From positions 1 through 64,000 of the forward strand of contig NZ_JAFKOK010000012.1 in NCBI RefSeq assembly GCF_017303295.1: a stretch of 64,000 nucleotides of DNA. The letters are read 5' to 3'. The DNA comes from Rhodobacter sp. NTK016B. GTDB lineage: Bacteria; Pseudomonadota; Alphaproteobacteria; Rhodobacterales; Rhodobacteraceae. The stretch's first letter is position 1. Every line of letters starts with the position of its first letter. Shown piece after piece: positions 43,095 to 51,862 of this stretch. The notes beneath the pieces were generated by a model. The model was not told the DNA's origin. It did not search any database and was given only the letters and a program-made list of their open reading frames with translations. Position numbers and translations under genes: made by a program.

Positions 43095-43478
43095 GTGGCT
43101 TATGCCTATGATACCGAAAACATCTTCGCCAAGATCCTGCGCGGGGAGATCCCCTGCAACAAGGTGATGGAAACCGAGCATTCGCTGGCCTTCCAGGACA
43201 TCCGCCCGCAGGCGCCGCAGCATGTGCTGGTGATACCCAAGGGGCCTTACGTGACTTTCGATCATTTCGGTCTGGAAGCGTCGGATGCCGAAAAGGCGGA
43301 TTTCGTCACGCTGATCGGCAAGGTCTGCGCCGAGCTGGGCGTCCAGCCGGGCGAAGGCGGCGCGGGCTACCGGGCGATTTCGAATGCGGGCGAGGACGGC
43401 GTGCAGGAGGTGCCGCACCTGCATGTGCATATCCTTGCGGGGCGGATGTTGGGCCGCATGGTCCAGTCGGCGGATTGA
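43095..43478 (+). CDS. HIT family nucleotide hydrolase (HinT-like)
   Basis: 127 residues. Histidine triad motif HLHVHILAG near residue 111 and N-terminal NIFAKILRGEIPCNKVME are typical of HinT-type purine nucleoside phosphoramidases. GTG start 43095 after CCGGAGTAA. Last gene of the ALDH-secreted protein-HIT run; hairpin downstream. Confidence 0.93.
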   Translation: MAYAYDTENIFAKILRGEIPCNKVMETEHSLAFQDIRPQAPQHVLVIPKGPYVTFDHFGLEASDAEKADFVTLIGKVCAELGVQPGEGGAGYRAISNAGEDGVQEVPHLHVHILAGRMLGRMVQSAD

Positions 43479-43484
43479 CGAAAC

Positions 43485-43514
43485 GGGGGAGGGGGCTGTC
43501 TGCCCCCCTCTTTG
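43485..43514 (+). terminator. Terminator after the HIT gene
   Basis: GC-rich hairpin GAGGGGGC-N5-GCCCCCCTC followed by TTTG, a few nt beyond the stop. Confidence 0.6.
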
Positions 43515-43525
43515 CCTTGCGGCAA

Positions 43526-43558
43526 ATTCACCCCCCGAGGATATTTTCCGGATTAAAG
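43526..43558. repeat. GGATATTT-type intergenic element, copy 2
   Basis: Carries CCCCGAGGATATTTTCCGGA and TTAAAGATG, matching the element at 12353-12385. Located just before the HAD gene start. Confidence 0.5.
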
Positions 43559-43571
43559 ATGGGAGGGGGGC

Positions 43572-44261
43572 ATGGCGCGGATCGAGGCTTGCATCTTTGA
43601 TGCCTATGGCACGCTCTTTGACGTGGGCGCGGCGGCGCGGATCGCGGCGGGCGAGGCGGGGGCCGAAGGCTGGGCCGCGTCATGGCCGCAGATCGCGGCG
43701 GACTGGCGGCGCAAGCAGCTTGAATACAGTTGGCTGCGCGCGGTGGCGGGGCATCATTGCGATTTCTGGCAGGTGACGCAGGACGGGCTCGACTGGGCGC
43801 TGGCGGCGGCGGGGCTGGACGATGCGGGTCTGCGCGAACGGCTTCTGTCGCTTTATTGGGAGCTTGCCGCCTTTCCCGAAGTGCCCGCGATGCTGCAGAC
43901 GCTGGGCGCGCGGGGAATGCGGCTGGGTATCCTGTCGAACGGCTCGCCCGGGATGCTGGACGGCGCGGTCAGGTCCGCCGGTCTGCAGGGCGTGTTCGAG
44001 TGCCTGCTATCGGTCGAAAGCGTCGGCGTCTTCAAGCCGCATGCGCGGGTTTACGACCTTGTGGGCGAGGCGCTGGGGCTGGCGCCCGAGGCGGTGCTCT
44101 TCGTCAGTTCGAATGGTTGGGACGCCTGCGCGGGTGCGGCTTACGGCTTCACGACGGTCTGGGTCAATCGCGACGGGGCGCCCATGGACCGCCTGTTCGG
44201 CACGCCCGACCATATGCTGCGCGATCTCTCGGCGCTTCCCGCGCTGCTGGACGGAGCTTAA
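43572..44261 (+). CDS. Haloacid dehalogenase, type II (HAD superfamily)
   Basis: 229 residues. Nucleophile Asp in CIFDAYGTLFDVG, LSNGSPGML (motif II), Lys in VGVFKPHARVYD and SSNGWDACAGAAYGFTTVWV (motif III region), as in L-2-haloacid dehalogenases. It would hydrolyse 2-halo acids or a similar small substrate. Start 43572 after GGGAGGGGGGC. Confidence 0.9.
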   Translation: MARIEACIFDAYGTLFDVGAAARIAAGEAGAEGWAASWPQIAADWRRKQLEYSWLRAVAGHHCDFWQVTQDGLDWALAAAGLDDAGLRERLLSLYWELAAFPEVPAMLQTLGARGMRLGILSNGSPGMLDGAVRSAGLQGVFECLLSVESVGVFKPHARVYDLVGEALGLAPEAVLFVSSNGWDACAGAAYGFTTVWVNRDGAPMDRLFGTPDHMLRDLSALPALLDGA

Positions 44262-44312
44262 CGCGTGAAATTGGCAGTGGTCGGGCCCGGGCGCGCCAAC
44301 TAGGCTGCCCGG

Positions 44313-45530
44313 ATGATCCAGATACTCGATTCGCGCTATTCATGGACCCGCCTTGCCGTGACGCTGGCCATCGCCACGGTGGGCAATGTCGGCATGTGGT
44401 CGATCATCGCCCTGTTGCCCTCGGTGCAGGCCGAATTCGGTGGCGGACGCGGCGCGGCGTCGATCCCCTATGCGATGACGATGGCCGGGTTCGCCGTCGG
44501 CAACCTTGTCTGGGGGCGCGCGCTGGACCGGTTCGGGGTCAGCCGGGCCCTGTCGGGCGCGGCGGTGATGTCGTCGCTGGGCTATGTGCTGGCCGCGCTC
44601 AGCCCGACGATGACGCTGTTGTCGCTGGCGCAATTGCTGATCGGGCTGGGTACGGCGGTGTTCTTCGGGCCGCTGCTGGCCGACGTGTCGCTGTGGTTCC
44701 GGCGGCGGCGGGGGATCGCCGTGGCGATCGCGGCGAGCGGGAATTACCTTGCCGGTGCGCTGTGGCCCTGGGCGTTGAGCGGGGTGCTGGAAACGCAGGG
44801 CTGGCGCGGCGTCTGTCTGGTGCTGGCGGTTGTGGTGCCGGTGCTGGTCATTCCCGGTGCGCAATGGCTGCGCCGTGCGGTTCCCGCCGACAGCCTGACC
44901 GCCGCCGCACAGGCGACCGGGCTGGTCCCGCGCCGGGTGCCGTGGTCGCCGCGCGCCCTGATGCTGATCCTTGGCGTGGCCGGGATCGGCTGCTGCGTGG
45001 CGATGTCGATGCCGCAGGTCCATATCGTCGCCTTCTGCGTCGATCTGGGCTACGGGCCGGCGGTGGGCGCCGAGATGCTGAGCGTGATGCTGCTGGGCGG
45101 TATCGGGTCGCGGCTTGTTTCGGGCTTCATAACCGACCGGCTGGGTGGGATTCCGACGCTGCTGATCGGTTCTGTCGGGCAGATGATCGGGCTCATTTTG
45201 TACCTGCCCTTTGACGGGCTGGCCTCGCTTTACGTGGTGAGCCTGATCTTCGGCCTCAGTCAGGGCGGGATCGTGCCAGCGTATGCGATCATCGTGCGCG
45301 AATACATGCCTGCGCGTGAAGCCGGGGCGCGGGTCGGTTTCGTGATCATGGCGACGATCGTGGGCATGGCGCTGGGCGGCTGGATGTCGGGCTGGATCTA
45401 TGACGTGAGCGGATCCTACCAGCTTGCCTTCATCAACGGCATCGCGTGGAACCTGCTGAATATCGCCATCATGATCACGATCCTGCTGCGCAGCCGCCCC
45501 AAGCGGCCCGACGGGTTGGTGGCGGCCTGA
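44313..45530 (+). CDS. MFS transporter (monocarboxylate/oxalate-type)
   Basis: 405 residues with about twelve hydrophobic segments. RFGVSRALSGAAVMSS and the cytoplasmic loop WFRRRRGIAVAIAASG follow the MFS pattern of the MCT-like subgroup. GITDRLGG-like FITDRLGGIPTLLIG marks the second half. Substrate unknown; small organic acids are plausible and the neighbouring haloacid dehalogenase would fit, but this is inference. Confidence 0.86.
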   Translation: MIQILDSRYSWTRLAVTLAIATVGNVGMWSIIALLPSVQAEFGGGRGAASIPYAMTMAGFAVGNLVWGRALDRFGVSRALSGAAVMSSLGYVLAALSPTMTLLSLAQLLIGLGTAVFFGPLLADVSLWFRRRRGIAVAIAASGNYLAGALWPWALSGVLETQGWRGVCLVLAVVVPVLVIPGAQWLRRAVPADSLTAAAQATGLVPRRVPWSPRALMLILGVAGIGCCVAMSMPQVHIVAFCVDLGYGPAVGAEMLSVMLLGGIGSRLVSGFITDRLGGIPTLLIGSVGQMIGLILYLPFDGLASLYVVSLIFGLSQGGIVPAYAIIVREYMPAREAGARVGFVIMATIVGMALGGWMSGWIYDVSGSYQLAFINGIAWNLLNIAIMITILLRSRPKRPDGLVAA

Positions 45531-45550
45531 GCGACGTCCTGTATGAATAA

Positions 45551-45573
45551 GGGGCGGCACCAGGTGCCGCCCC
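45551..45573. terminator. Hairpin downstream of the MFS gene
   Basis: Perfect 10-bp stem GGGGCGGCAC/GTGCCGCCCC with CAG loop. No T-tract. Confidence 0.5.
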
Positions 45574-45634
45574 GTCAGACTAAGGCAAAAGTCATTGAAT
45601 ACGCTCAGGGTAACGACCCGGTGATCGCGTACAA

Positions 45635-45650
45635 CTGTAACTAGTCACAG
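45635..45650. promoter_or_regulatory. lux-box-like palindrome CTG-N10-CAG
   Basis: CTGTAACTAGTCACAG has CTGT/ACAG arms, fitting the CT-N12-AG pattern of LuxR-type sites. It lies just past the 3' end of the LuxR gene, in a convergent region, which is an odd place for an operator, so it may be chance. Confidence 0.25.
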
Positions 45651-45651
45651 G

Positions 45652-46374
45652 TCAGGCCGGAAGAAGGTGGCGCGCGACGGCGATGGCGATGGCCTCGGCC
45701 CGCGATCGGGCGGCAAGCTTGCGGCGTGCATTCTCGAAATGAAACCGCACGGTGCGAATGCTGATCTCGGCAGCCTCGGCGATCTTGGCATCGGTCAGGC
45801 CCTGCCGCGCATAGGTGAGGATCTCGATCTCGCGGTTGCTGAGCCGGATCTCGGGCGCAATCCGGCCCGAGGCAGACAATTCGCGCAGCCTGTCATGCGT
45901 GTGTTCGGCAAGGAATTGCAGCCTTGTGCGGGTTTCGGGATCGGGGTCAGGGCCGGTGCCGACAAGGCAGGCGATGCCCGTATAGCCCTGCGCGCGGTAG
46001 ATCGGCACAATCAGCCCGTGCGGCAGGCCGAGCTCGGCAGCGAAATCGATCACCTCCCGTTCATCGGGTGAAAGCTGGAAGCCTACGCGCCCGGCGCGCA
46101 GGTCGCCGATGGTGAAGGCGCGGCCAAGGCTTGAGATGGCGCGCAGCGTCGGGTCACGTTCGCCGAATTGTCGCTCGAAATAGGCTTTCTGCCAGCGTTG
46201 CGGCCAGTTGGTGACAAGGAAATCCGCCGGATAGGGGGCCGAGGGATGGGGCACGGCGCCGATGGCGTAGACCGAGAAGCCGAAGGGCTCCATATGCGTC
46301 ACCAATTCGGCGCAGGCGGCGGTGACATTGGGCGCGTTGGCCAGCTTCTCGGGGAACTGGAACAGATCTGACAC
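45652..46374 (-). CDS. LuxR-family regulator with autoinducer-binding domain
   Basis: 240 residues. N-terminal Autoind_bind domain (residues ~15-160, with [19 protein letters not shown]) and C-terminal LuxR HTH ([40 protein letters not shown]). No LuxI synthase is nearby, so it is a solo. Divergent from the nitrile hydratase operon, with 106 nt between starts, so it may regulate it. Confidence 0.88.
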   Translation of the reverse strand: MSDLFQFPEKLANAPNVTAACAELVTHMEPFGFSVYAIGAVPHPSAPYPADFLVTNWPQRWQKAYFERQFGERDPTLRAISSLGRAFTIGDLRAGRVGFQLSPDEREVIDFAAELGLPHGLIVPIYRAQGYTGIACLVGTGPDPDPETRTRLQFLAEHTHDRLRELSASGRIAPEIRLSNREIEILTYARQGLTDAKIAEAAEISIRTVRFHFENARRKLAARSRAEAIAIAVARHLLPA

Positions 46375-46480
46375 GGGCGGCCGGTCCTTCGGGGTTTGGC
46401 GGGGCCGGGCGCGGACCGGCAGGCTTCAACGGCATTGCAGGGCAGGGCGCGCTGGTGTTTTCTGGGGGCAGGAGGCGCCA

Positions 46481-47080
46481 ATGCCGCATGATCATGACAA
46501 TCATCTCGATCCGATGGAAGCCCGTGTGCGGGCGCTTGAGACGATCCTGACCCGGAAAGGGCTGATCGACCCGGCCGCCGTCGATGCGATCGTCGAGACC
46601 TACGCAAGCAAGGTCGGCCCGCAGAACGGGGCTGCGGTGGTCGCGCGCGCATGGACGGATGCCGATTTCGCCGACTGGCTGGCGCGCGATGCGACGGCGG
46701 CGGTGGCCGAAATGGGGTTCGCCGGACGTCAGGGCGAGCATCTGCAGGCAGTCTTCAACACGCCTGAGCAGCACAATGCCGTCGTTTGCACGCTGTGTTC
46801 GTGCTATCCGTGGACGCTGCTGGGCCTGCCGCCGGTCTGGTACAAATCCCCCGCCTATCGTGCGCGCATCGTGTCGCATCCGCGTGCGGTGCTGGCCGAG
46901 TTTGGAACCCGTCTTCCCGAAGCGACGCGCATCCGCGTCTGGGATTCGACCGCCGAGCTGCGCTATCTGGTGGTGCCGATGCGGCCCGAGGGTACCGGGG
47001 GCCTGACGCCCGAGGCGTTGGCCCGGCTGGTGACGCGCGAAAGCATGATCGGCACCGGGCTGCCGAAGGTTCCGGCATGA
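46481..47080 (+). CDS. nthA: Nitrile hydratase subunit alpha (cobalt type)
   Basis: 199 residues. Metal-binding motif [10 protein letters not shown] (Cys 103, 106, 108); Thr rather than Ser after the first Cys is the pattern of Co(III) enzymes. Hydrates nitriles to amides in the cytoplasm. Start 46481 ([10 protein letters not shown]) after GGAGGCGCC. Overlaps nthB (ATGA). No amidase gene is adjacent. Confidence 0.94.
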   Translation: MPHDHDNHLDPMEARVRALETILTRKGLIDPAAVDAIVETYASKVGPQNGAAVVARAWTDADFADWLARDATAAVAEMGFAGRQGEHLQAVFNTPEQHNAVVCTLCSCYPWTLLGLPPVWYKSPAYRARIVSHPRAVLAEFGTRLPEATRIRVWDSTAELRYLVVPMRPEGTGGLTPEALARLVTRESMIGTGLPKVPA

Positions 47081-47733
47081 ACGGCCCGCAGGATCTGGGC
47101 GGGCGCGACGGGTTCGGTGCGGTTCAGCCCGAAGCGAACGAGCCGCTTTTCCATGCCGCGTGGGAAGCGCGCGCGCTGGGGATCACGCTGGCAGCCGGGG
47201 CGCTGGGCCACTGGACGCTGGATGAAAGCCGCCACGCGCGCGAAAGCCTGCCGCCGGCGGTCTATTATCAGTCGAGCTATTACGAGATATGGATCCGGGC
47301 GCTTGAGGTTCTGTTGCAGCGCCACGATCTGATCGATGCAGACGACCTTGCCGCCGGCGATGCAGCGCCCGGTCCGGCGCATCCCAAACGGCTCGATCCC
47401 GCGCGGGTTCCCGCCGTGCTGGCCAAGGGCGGGCCGACCGACCGTTCGCTGACCGCCGCGCCGCGTTTCGCGCCGGGTGACCGGGTCGTCACGCGGTTGC
47501 AGGCGCGCGAAGGGCATACGCGGTTGCCCACCTACCTGGCCGGGCGTCCGGGGGTGATCGAAGCCGATCGTGGCGGGCATGTCTTTCCCGACACCAACGC
47601 GCATGGCGGCGGAGAGCAGCCACAGAGGCTCTACACCGTGGTTTTCCAAGGCGGGGACCTTTGGGGTACCGATGCGGAACCCGGCAGCACGGTCAGCGCC
47701 GATCTGTGGGAGAGCTATCTTGAGCACGCCTGA
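47077..47733 (+). CDS. nthB: Nitrile hydratase subunit beta
   Basis: 218 residues. N-terminal [16 protein letters not shown] is the family hallmark, and the C-terminal SH3-like part carries [29 protein letters not shown] and WESYLE. Forms the heterodimer with NthA. Start 47077 overlaps the nthA stop; the longer frame into nthA is rejected. Confidence 0.94.
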   Translation: MNGPQDLGGRDGFGAVQPEANEPLFHAAWEARALGITLAAGALGHWTLDESRHARESLPPAVYYQSSYYEIWIRALEVLLQRHDLIDADDLAAGDAAPGPAHPKRLDPARVPAVLAKGGPTDRSLTAAPRFAPGDRVVTRLQAREGHTRLPTYLAGRPGVIEADRGGHVFPDTNAHGGGEQPQRLYTVVFQGGDLWGTDAEPGSTVSADLWESYLEHA

Positions 47734-48040
47734 GCCCGTTCTGGATATCCATGCCGACGCGCCGTTCGACGCGCCATGGCAGGCCCAGCTTTTCGGGCTG
47801 ACCGTGGCCCTGTCCGAGGCGGGGCTGTTCGGCTGGCCCGCATGGGCAGAGACGCTGGGCGCCGAGATCGCACGCGGAACGCCCTATTGGCCCGCGTGGT
47901 TACGCGCGCTTGAGACCATGCTGAGCGAGCGGGACATTGCCCTGCCCGACGATATCGCGCTGCTGGCGGCGCGTTGGCAGGACGCCGCCCATGCAACGCC
48001 GCACGGGCAGCCCATCCGGCTGGAAAACGCGAAATGCTGA
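47720..48040 (+). CDS. Nitrile hydratase accessory protein (P14K/NhlE-like)
   Basis: 106 residues. It resembles the N-terminal helical half of the beta subunit (WQAQLFGLTVALSEAGLFGW, PYWPAWLRALETML), as do activators that load cobalt into the alpha subunit by subunit exchange. TTG start 47720 inside the end of nthB, with GGGAG 8 nt upstream; no ATG gives the conserved N terminus. Third gene of the operon. Confidence 0.83.
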   Translation: MSTPEPVLDIHADAPFDAPWQAQLFGLTVALSEAGLFGWPAWAETLGAEIARGTPYWPAWLRALETMLSERDIALPDDIALLAARWQDAAHATPHGQPIRLENAKC

Positions 48041-48089
48041 TTTCCGCACTAAGCTGTTGAGATCCGCGTTTCCATGATATGGGCGGATC

Positions 48090-49010
48090 ATGTCCGCAAA
48101 TTCGCAGATCCAGCCGGTTGCCGGCCCGTCCACCGGTATCGCCACGCTCGGCGTGATCCTTGCCTCGGTCGGCTTCGGCATCGTCCCGCTCTTCGCGCGC
48201 GGCCTGACCGAGGCCGGGATGGCGCCGCACGCGGTCGCGATGTACCGCTACCTGCTGGCCAGCGTCGTGATGGCGCCGATCGTCTGGCGCTACAGGCATC
48301 ATGCGCGGGTGCTGGTCTGGGGGCTGGCCGTGGGCGTGGCGATCGGCCTGGGCTGGGTCGCCTATGTCCGCGCGGTCGAGGTTGCGCCGGTCTCGACCGT
48401 GGGCGTCCTGTACATGACTTATCCCGCCTTCACGCTGGTCTTCGCCTGGGCATTGTTCGGCGAGCGGCCATCCTGGCGCGCGGTGATCGGCGCGGGCGTG
48501 ATCCTGTTGGCCGCCGCGCTGGTCACCACGCCCGGCGCGGTCGCGGTCGAGCATATTCCGGCGTTGCTGTTGTCGCTGGCGGCGCCTGCGGGCTTCGGTT
48601 TCGGCATTTCGGTGCTGGTGCACCGGATGACACCCATCCCGGCGCTGGCGCGGATCGGTATTGTCTCGGCAGGCTCGATGCTGGGTCTGTTGCCGCTTCT
48701 GTTCAGCACGCCTGTTTCGGGGCTTGTCCCGGCGGACGGTCTGGGCTGGCTTATGGTTGTGGGGGTCGGGCTGGCCACGGCGCTGGTGCCGCAGCTTCTT
48801 TACACCGCGTGTTCGCCGGTCATCGGCACCGCCCGCACGGCGATTGCCGGAAGCGTTGAACTGCCGGTGATGTTTGCCATCGGCTGGCTTGCGTTTGATG
48901 AAACGCTGCGCCCGGTGCAGATCGTGGCCTGCGCGATGGTTCTGGGGGCGATCCTGCTGACCCCCGCGCGCCAGCCCCGCTCGATCGCGGCCGAGCGCGA
49001 GCGTCGATAG
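48090..49010 (+). CDS. EamA family (DMT superfamily) transporter
   Basis: 306 residues, about ten hydrophobic segments in two EamA repeats. VSTVGVLYMTYPAFTLVFAW and the second-half GTARTAIAGSVELPVMFAIG are typical. Exports or imports metabolites, substrate unknown. Starts 49 nt after the nitrile hydratase accessory gene, so it could be part of that operon. Confidence 0.86.
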   Translation: MSANSQIQPVAGPSTGIATLGVILASVGFGIVPLFARGLTEAGMAPHAVAMYRYLLASVVMAPIVWRYRHHARVLVWGLAVGVAIGLGWVAYVRAVEVAPVSTVGVLYMTYPAFTLVFAWALFGERPSWRAVIGAGVILLAAALVTTPGAVAVEHIPALLLSLAAPAGFGFGISVLVHRMTPIPALARIGIVSAGSMLGLLPLLFSTPVSGLVPADGLGWLMVVGVGLATALVPQLLYTACSPVIGTARTAIAGSVELPVMFAIGWLAFDETLRPVQIVACAMVLGAILLTPARQPRSIAAERERR

Positions 49011-49011
49011 C

Positions 49012-50148
49012 CTAGACCCGGTGCATCACTTCGACGCCCAGAACGGTGGGCAGGTGGCGGGCGATCTCGGTCCAGTGTTCACCATCGTCGGTCGAGGCGA
49101 AGACGCTGCCCGAATTGGTGCCGAAATAGATCCCGGCCCGCCGCGCCTTATCGGTCGCCATCGCCTGCCGCAACACCGTGAAGAAGGCGTTGTCGGGCAG
49201 CCCGTTGCGCAAGGGCTCCCATCCCTCGCCCGCATTGCCCGAGCGCCAGACGGTCGCCTTGCCGTCGGGCGGCGTGCGCCCGCCCCATTCCGACAGCGGC
49301 AGAACATAGAGCGTATCGCTGTCGACCGGATGCGCGGCGACCGGGAAACCGAAGGTCGAGGGCAGGCCGTCCGATATCTCGTCCCACGAGCGGCCCTCGT
49401 CGCGCGAGCGGAACACGCCCTGATGGTTTTGCATATACAGGGTGCCGCCATCGGCGCTGCGCGCGATATTGTGGACGCAAGACCCGATCTCGTGCCCGCA
49501 TTCGCCGGTCACCGGGTTGGGCGTGGTGGCTTGGTTGGTGCGCCGGTTGCGCCGCTCCCACGTCTTGCCGCGATCCTCGCTGGCGAAAAACCCGGCGGCC
49601 GAGATCGCCACCATCAGCTTGTCGCCGTCACCAAGGATCGTATGCAGCACAAGCCCCGCCCCACCCGGTTCCCATCCCTCGGCCGAGGGGTGGTTCGACA
49701 GGCCCTCGACACGTTCCCATGTCTCGCCCTCGTCATGGCTGGCAAAAAGCGCGGCGGGGCGGGCACCGGCATAGAGCGTGTCGCCCAGCCGGGTGATGAC
49801 CCACAAGGCATTGATCTGCCCCTTGAATGGCGCATCGGGGGCGGGGCCACGGCCCAGCATCTTGCGGAAATTCTCGTCGGCGGCGAGGTATTCGTCCATC
49901 TTGCCATTGGACAACTGGCTTTTCGACCAGCTTGCACCGTGGTCGTCCGACCGGAACACGCCGACGCCTTGCCACTCCCCGCCAGCAGCGGCCCAGATCC
50001 GGCCCGTCGCCGGATCGCCGGTGGCGTGATTGACCGGCCAGCCGTCGCAGAACGGCCCGCTGATCGACCATTCCCGGCGTTCGCCGTCGCTGTCCAACAG
50101 AAAGAGACCCTTCGTCGTGCCCACGAGCACGGTAACGCTTTCGCCCAT
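49012..50148 (-). CDS. BNR/sialidase-like beta-propeller protein
   Basis: 378 residues with repeated Asp-box-like motifs: SDDHGASWSKS, SHDEGETWERV, SEDRGKTWERR, SRDEGRSWDEI and STDDGEHWTEI, spaced as propeller blades. No signal peptide. Families of this type are often annotated as exo-alpha-sialidase or photosystem stability factor-like, but no catalytic residues are evident. Start 50148; GTG 50154 is an alternative. Confidence 0.8.
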   Translation of the reverse strand: MGESVTVLVGTTKGLFLLDSDGERREWSISGPFCDGWPVNHATGDPATGRIWAAAGGEWQGVGVFRSDDHGASWSKSQLSNGKMDEYLAADENFRKMLGRGPAPDAPFKGQINALWVITRLGDTLYAGARPAALFASHDEGETWERVEGLSNHPSAEGWEPGGAGLVLHTILGDGDKLMVAISAAGFFASEDRGKTWERRNRRTNQATTPNPVTGECGHEIGSCVHNIARSADGGTLYMQNHQGVFRSRDEGRSWDEISDGLPSTFGFPVAAHPVDSDTLYVLPLSEWGGRTPPDGKATVWRSGNAGEGWEPLRNGLPDNAFFTVLRQAMATDKARRAGIYFGTNSGSVFASTDDGEHWTEIARHLPTVLGVEVMHRV

Positions 50149-50203
50149 CGATTCCACCGCGTTGCCCCCCACAGAATAACACGAGAGCGCCGCTTGTGGC
50201 CTG

Positions 50204-51058
50204 CTATTCGTGCTCGGCCCTGATGAGGGTCGCGCGGAAGAAACCGTCATAATCGGGCGTTCCCCAGAGGTTTCCCATCTCGACCCTGGACGGGATGCCG
50301 AAGCCGTTGAAATCCCGCGTTTCCAGAACACGCCCGCCAAAGGGTTGAAGGCGGTACTCGCGCTGCGGATTGGCATTGGACCAGCGCAAGGCAGTGATGG
50401 TTTCCAGCGTTCCGTCCGCGTTCAGGGTGATCTCCATCGCCGGCACATCGCCAAAGGCCGCAAGGCTGACACGCGCCGAATCCGGGCCGGTCTGTTCCCA
50501 TTGTGCGCCAAAGCGGGGCAGGAAGGCGGCGGGGGTCCAGACGCTTTCCAGCAGCGCGCGGGTGCGGGCCGAGCGGCGGTGATCGTCGCTGCCCCCGGCG
50601 CGGGCAACCGGGATCACGCCCCAGATGCCGAACCGCGTCCAGCTTCGCCCCTCACCCAACGCCTCATCCTGCCTGTCGTCCAACCCGTCGGACCCGGCGA
50701 TCCGCATGATCCCGCTGCCCATTGCGGCCTCCCAGATGAAGCCGCCGGGCGTCAGAATCTGACGCGCGGTCATCGGTAGCGGCTGACCGTTCAGAAGAAA
50801 CGTGCCCTCCATCCTGAGCGTGACCACGCGCGAAAGCGGCGTGCCGGGCCGGATGGCGCGGGCGAAATAGCGTTGTGCGATCTCGGGCAGATCCTGAACC
50901 ATGGCGGGGTCGTATCGCTCGGGCTCCGGCGCGCGTGCGGCGAGAAGCGCGGCGCGCAGGCGCAAGACCTCCTGCCGGTCGCGCAGGGTCAATCCGACGA
51001 CCGCAAGCGCCGACAGACCCAGCACCCCAAGCACCCCAATGACAAGACCCTTTAGCAT
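50204..51058 (-). CDS. Membrane-anchored protein of unknown function
   Basis: 284 residues. One N-terminal membrane segment (MLKGLVIGVLGVLGLSALAV) and a soluble domain with VTLRMEGTFLLNGQPLPMTA and SNANPQREYRLQPFGGRVLE, which looks like a beta-rich conserved domain. I do not name the family with confidence; it resembles DUF6544/DUF6920-like proteins. Start 51058 follows GGGAGG. Confidence 0.72.
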   Translation of the reverse strand: MLKGLVIGVLGVLGLSALAVVGLTLRDRQEVLRLRAALLAARAPEPERYDPAMVQDLPEIAQRYFARAIRPGTPLSRVVTLRMEGTFLLNGQPLPMTARQILTPGGFIWEAAMGSGIMRIAGSDGLDDRQDEALGEGRSWTRFGIWGVIPVARAGGSDDHRRSARTRALLESVWTPAAFLPRFGAQWEQTGPDSARVSLAAFGDVPAMEITLNADGTLETITALRWSNANPQREYRLQPFGGRVLETRDFNGFGIPSRVEMGNLWGTPDYDGFFRATLIRAEHE

Positions 51059-51200
51059 TCCGGCCTCCCGCTTTGCACCGCGATCTTGCGCAGCCGGGCC
51101 GCGCTTTGCCTTGATCCTGCGCAAACGGGCAACGCGATCCGGGTTGACTTGCCCCCTGCCAGCCGCAAGATGACAGGCGATTCATGTTTCAGGAGTCTCG

Positions 51201-51812
51201 ATGCCCGATCCCGAACCCCGACGCGGGCCGTCGCAAAAGCCACGCACCCGGCGCGGCAAGGATACCCGCGCGGCGATCCTGCGCGCCGCTGAGACGGTGA
51301 TCGGCGATGTCGGATTCGCGGCGGCCTCGATTGCGGATATCACGCGGGCGGCGGGCATCGCGCAGGGCACGTTCTATATCTATTTCCAGTCCAAGGACGA
51401 AGTCTTCCGCGAACTGGTGGTCGAGATGGGCCGCCTGACCCGTGGCTTCCTGACCGAAGCCGTCGCCGACGCCCCCGACCGCCTGACCGCCGAGCGCCGG
51501 GGCCTGCGCGCCTTTCTCGCTTTCGTGGCGCAGCGGCCCGCACTTTATAACATCGTGATGGAGGCGCGCTTCGTCGCCCCCGATGCCTATCGCGATTACT
51601 ACCAGACCTTTGCGCGGGGTTATGTCCAGAACCTCGCCGCCGCCGTGCAGGAAGGTGAAATCCGCTCAGGCGATGTCGAAACGCGGGCTTGGGCGCTGAT
51701 GGGAATGGCGATTACGCTGGGCGAGCGATTCGCCATCTGGGACAAGACGAAGGATCTGGATCAAGTGGTCGACGATGTGTTCGACATGCTGGAACGCGGG
51801 CTTAAGCCGTGA
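51201..51812 (+). CDS. TetR-family transcriptional regulator
   Basis: 203 residues. N-terminal HTH: AILRAAETVIGDVGFAAASI and ADITRAAGIAQGTFYIYFQS. The C-terminal domain is the usual effector-binding type. Followed 51 nt later by an acyl-CoA synthetase and two MaoC genes, so it probably controls this fatty- or aryl-acid degradation unit. Basic Arg/Pro-rich leader of 20 residues. Confidence 0.9.
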   Translation: MPDPEPRRGPSQKPRTRRGKDTRAAILRAAETVIGDVGFAAASIADITRAAGIAQGTFYIYFQSKDEVFRELVVEMGRLTRGFLTEAVADAPDRLTAERRGLRAFLAFVAQRPALYNIVMEARFVAPDAYRDYYQTFARGYVQNLAAAVQEGEIRSGDVETRAWALMGMAITLGERFAIWDKTKDLDQVVDDVFDMLERGLKP

Positions 51813-51862
51813 TGCAGGCCGGAACGGATCAACCGGCACGCCCCGGTCACGGGGAGGGCTGA

